A stretch of 64,000 bases of DNA, from positions 37,894-101,893 of the forward strand of contig JAZKIX010000044.1 in NCBI GenBank assembly GCA_040384645.1, in the 5' to 3' direction. The DNA is from JAZKIX01 sp040384645. GTDB taxonomy: Bacteria; Pseudomonadota; Gammaproteobacteria; Burkholderiales; Burkholderiaceae_D. A program made the translations under genes and the position numbers. How positions within the stretch are numbered: the first letter of the stretch is position 1; the number at the start of each line of letters is the position of its first letter. The notes under the pieces are model-generated. The model saw nothing but the letters and a program-made list of their open reading frames with translations, did not search any database and was not told the DNA's origin. Of this stretch, positions 63,726 through 64,000 are shown piece by piece.

Positions 63726-64000
63726 TTAACGGGCGGATTGGTTTGCGATAAAGTCGCGATACCAGTAGCCACTTTTTTTAACAGTTCTCTTTTGCGTCGC
63801 GTAGTCTACGTAGACGATGCCAAAACGCTTCGAGTATCCCGAATTCCATTCATAGTTATCCATCAGGCTCCAATAGAAATAACCCCGAACGTCAACACCC
63901 TGTTCGATTGCTTTTGACAGCGCCTCAAAGTGAAGGCGGACATATTCGATGCGCGCCTCATCGTTGATTTCGCCATCGACTACGCTGTCGGTATTCGCCA
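63726..64000 (-). CDS. GH1 family beta-glycosidase (C-terminal part, cut by window edge)
   Basis: The last 91 codons are present, ending IANQSAR and TAA at 63726. The frame NDEARIEYVRLHFEALSKAIEQGVDVRGYFYWSLMDNYEWNSGYSKRFGIVYVDY is the highly conserved end of glycoside hydrolase family 1 (W-S-L-x-D-N-x-E-W substrate subsite). This suggests a beta-glucosidase or related enzyme that hydrolyses the sugar brought in by the importer. The start and the catalytic acid/nucleophile residues lie outside the window. Confidence 0.9.
   Translation of the reverse strand, partial: ANTDSVVDGEINDEARIEYVRLHFEALSKAIEQGVDVRGYFYWSLMDNYEWNSGYSKRFGIVYVDYATQKRTVKKSGYWYRDFIANQSAR

Overview
The window looks like a betaproteobacterial chromosome, probably Oxalobacteraceae or a close relative (Undibacterium, Herminiimonas or Collimonas type). 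This is an inference from gene content: prkA-yeaH-spoVR, an ast arginine operon with a 180-kDa-class NAD-glutamate dehydrogenase, RND/TolC pumps, UbiB-type kinase. No rRNA, tRNA or CRISPR array was seen. Two runs of ten N (46159-46168, 48274-48283) mark a draft scaffold.

Region 1 (1-5.5 kb, minus strand) is a copper/silver cus efflux operon: outer-membrane channel, membrane-fusion protein with a CusF-like tail, and an RND pump cut by the window edge, preceded by a small Cys/Met-containing exported protein. Region 2 (6.2-19.6 kb, minus strand) is a Tn7-like transposon. Order of transcription is XRE regulator, tnsA, tnsB, tnsC, a long TniQ/TnsD and a short TniQ, then cargo: TcmP, a LexA/UmuD-like self-cleaving repressor, a three-Cys-motif (DUF5131, phage Gp37/Gp68) protein and a second TcmP. 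The LexA-like gene has a palindromic operator placed exactly between its -35 and -10 boxes, so the cargo looks like a damage-inducible module of unknown chemistry. The right end is marked by three GTTCAAG...ATTAAT direct repeats and a terminal CGCAACA at about 19595, just upstream of an intact promoter for the next operon. The left end was not found; the cus operon may itself be cargo.

Region 3 (19.6-36 kb, mainly plus) is chromosomal: TetR plus RND pump genes, pcm, rhodanese, TolC, a large exported protein, glyoxalase I, FMN reductase, a second TetR with an UbiB/AarF kinase and two small membrane proteins. Region 4 (36-49 kb) holds the prkA-yeaH-spoVR stress operon, a secreted fibronectin-III protein, a ClpP-like SDH_sah protein, asparaginase (interrupted by an adapter-like assembly artefact), and small genes including a lone phage CII-like regulator. 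Region 5 (48.7-58.6 kb, minus) is astA-astD-astB-gdh-astE, which would take arginine through succinyl intermediates to glutamate and on to 2-oxoglutarate; astC is not in the window. Region 6 (59-64 kb, minus) is sugar use: GH1 glycosidase (partial), ABC ATPase, a chemoreceptor and a sugar-binding protein, without permeases.

A previously unlabelled feature of the chromosomal part is a family of about 78-bp dispersed intergenic repeats (eight copies seen, 21.5-58.9 kb) with a GGGGGTATA end, a CCGCACG core and a hairpin around a CCGG-like centre. None was seen in the first 21 kb, which agrees with that part being foreign. One copy supplies the stop codon of astE, one splits the RND operon, and one forms the terminator of the asparaginase gene.
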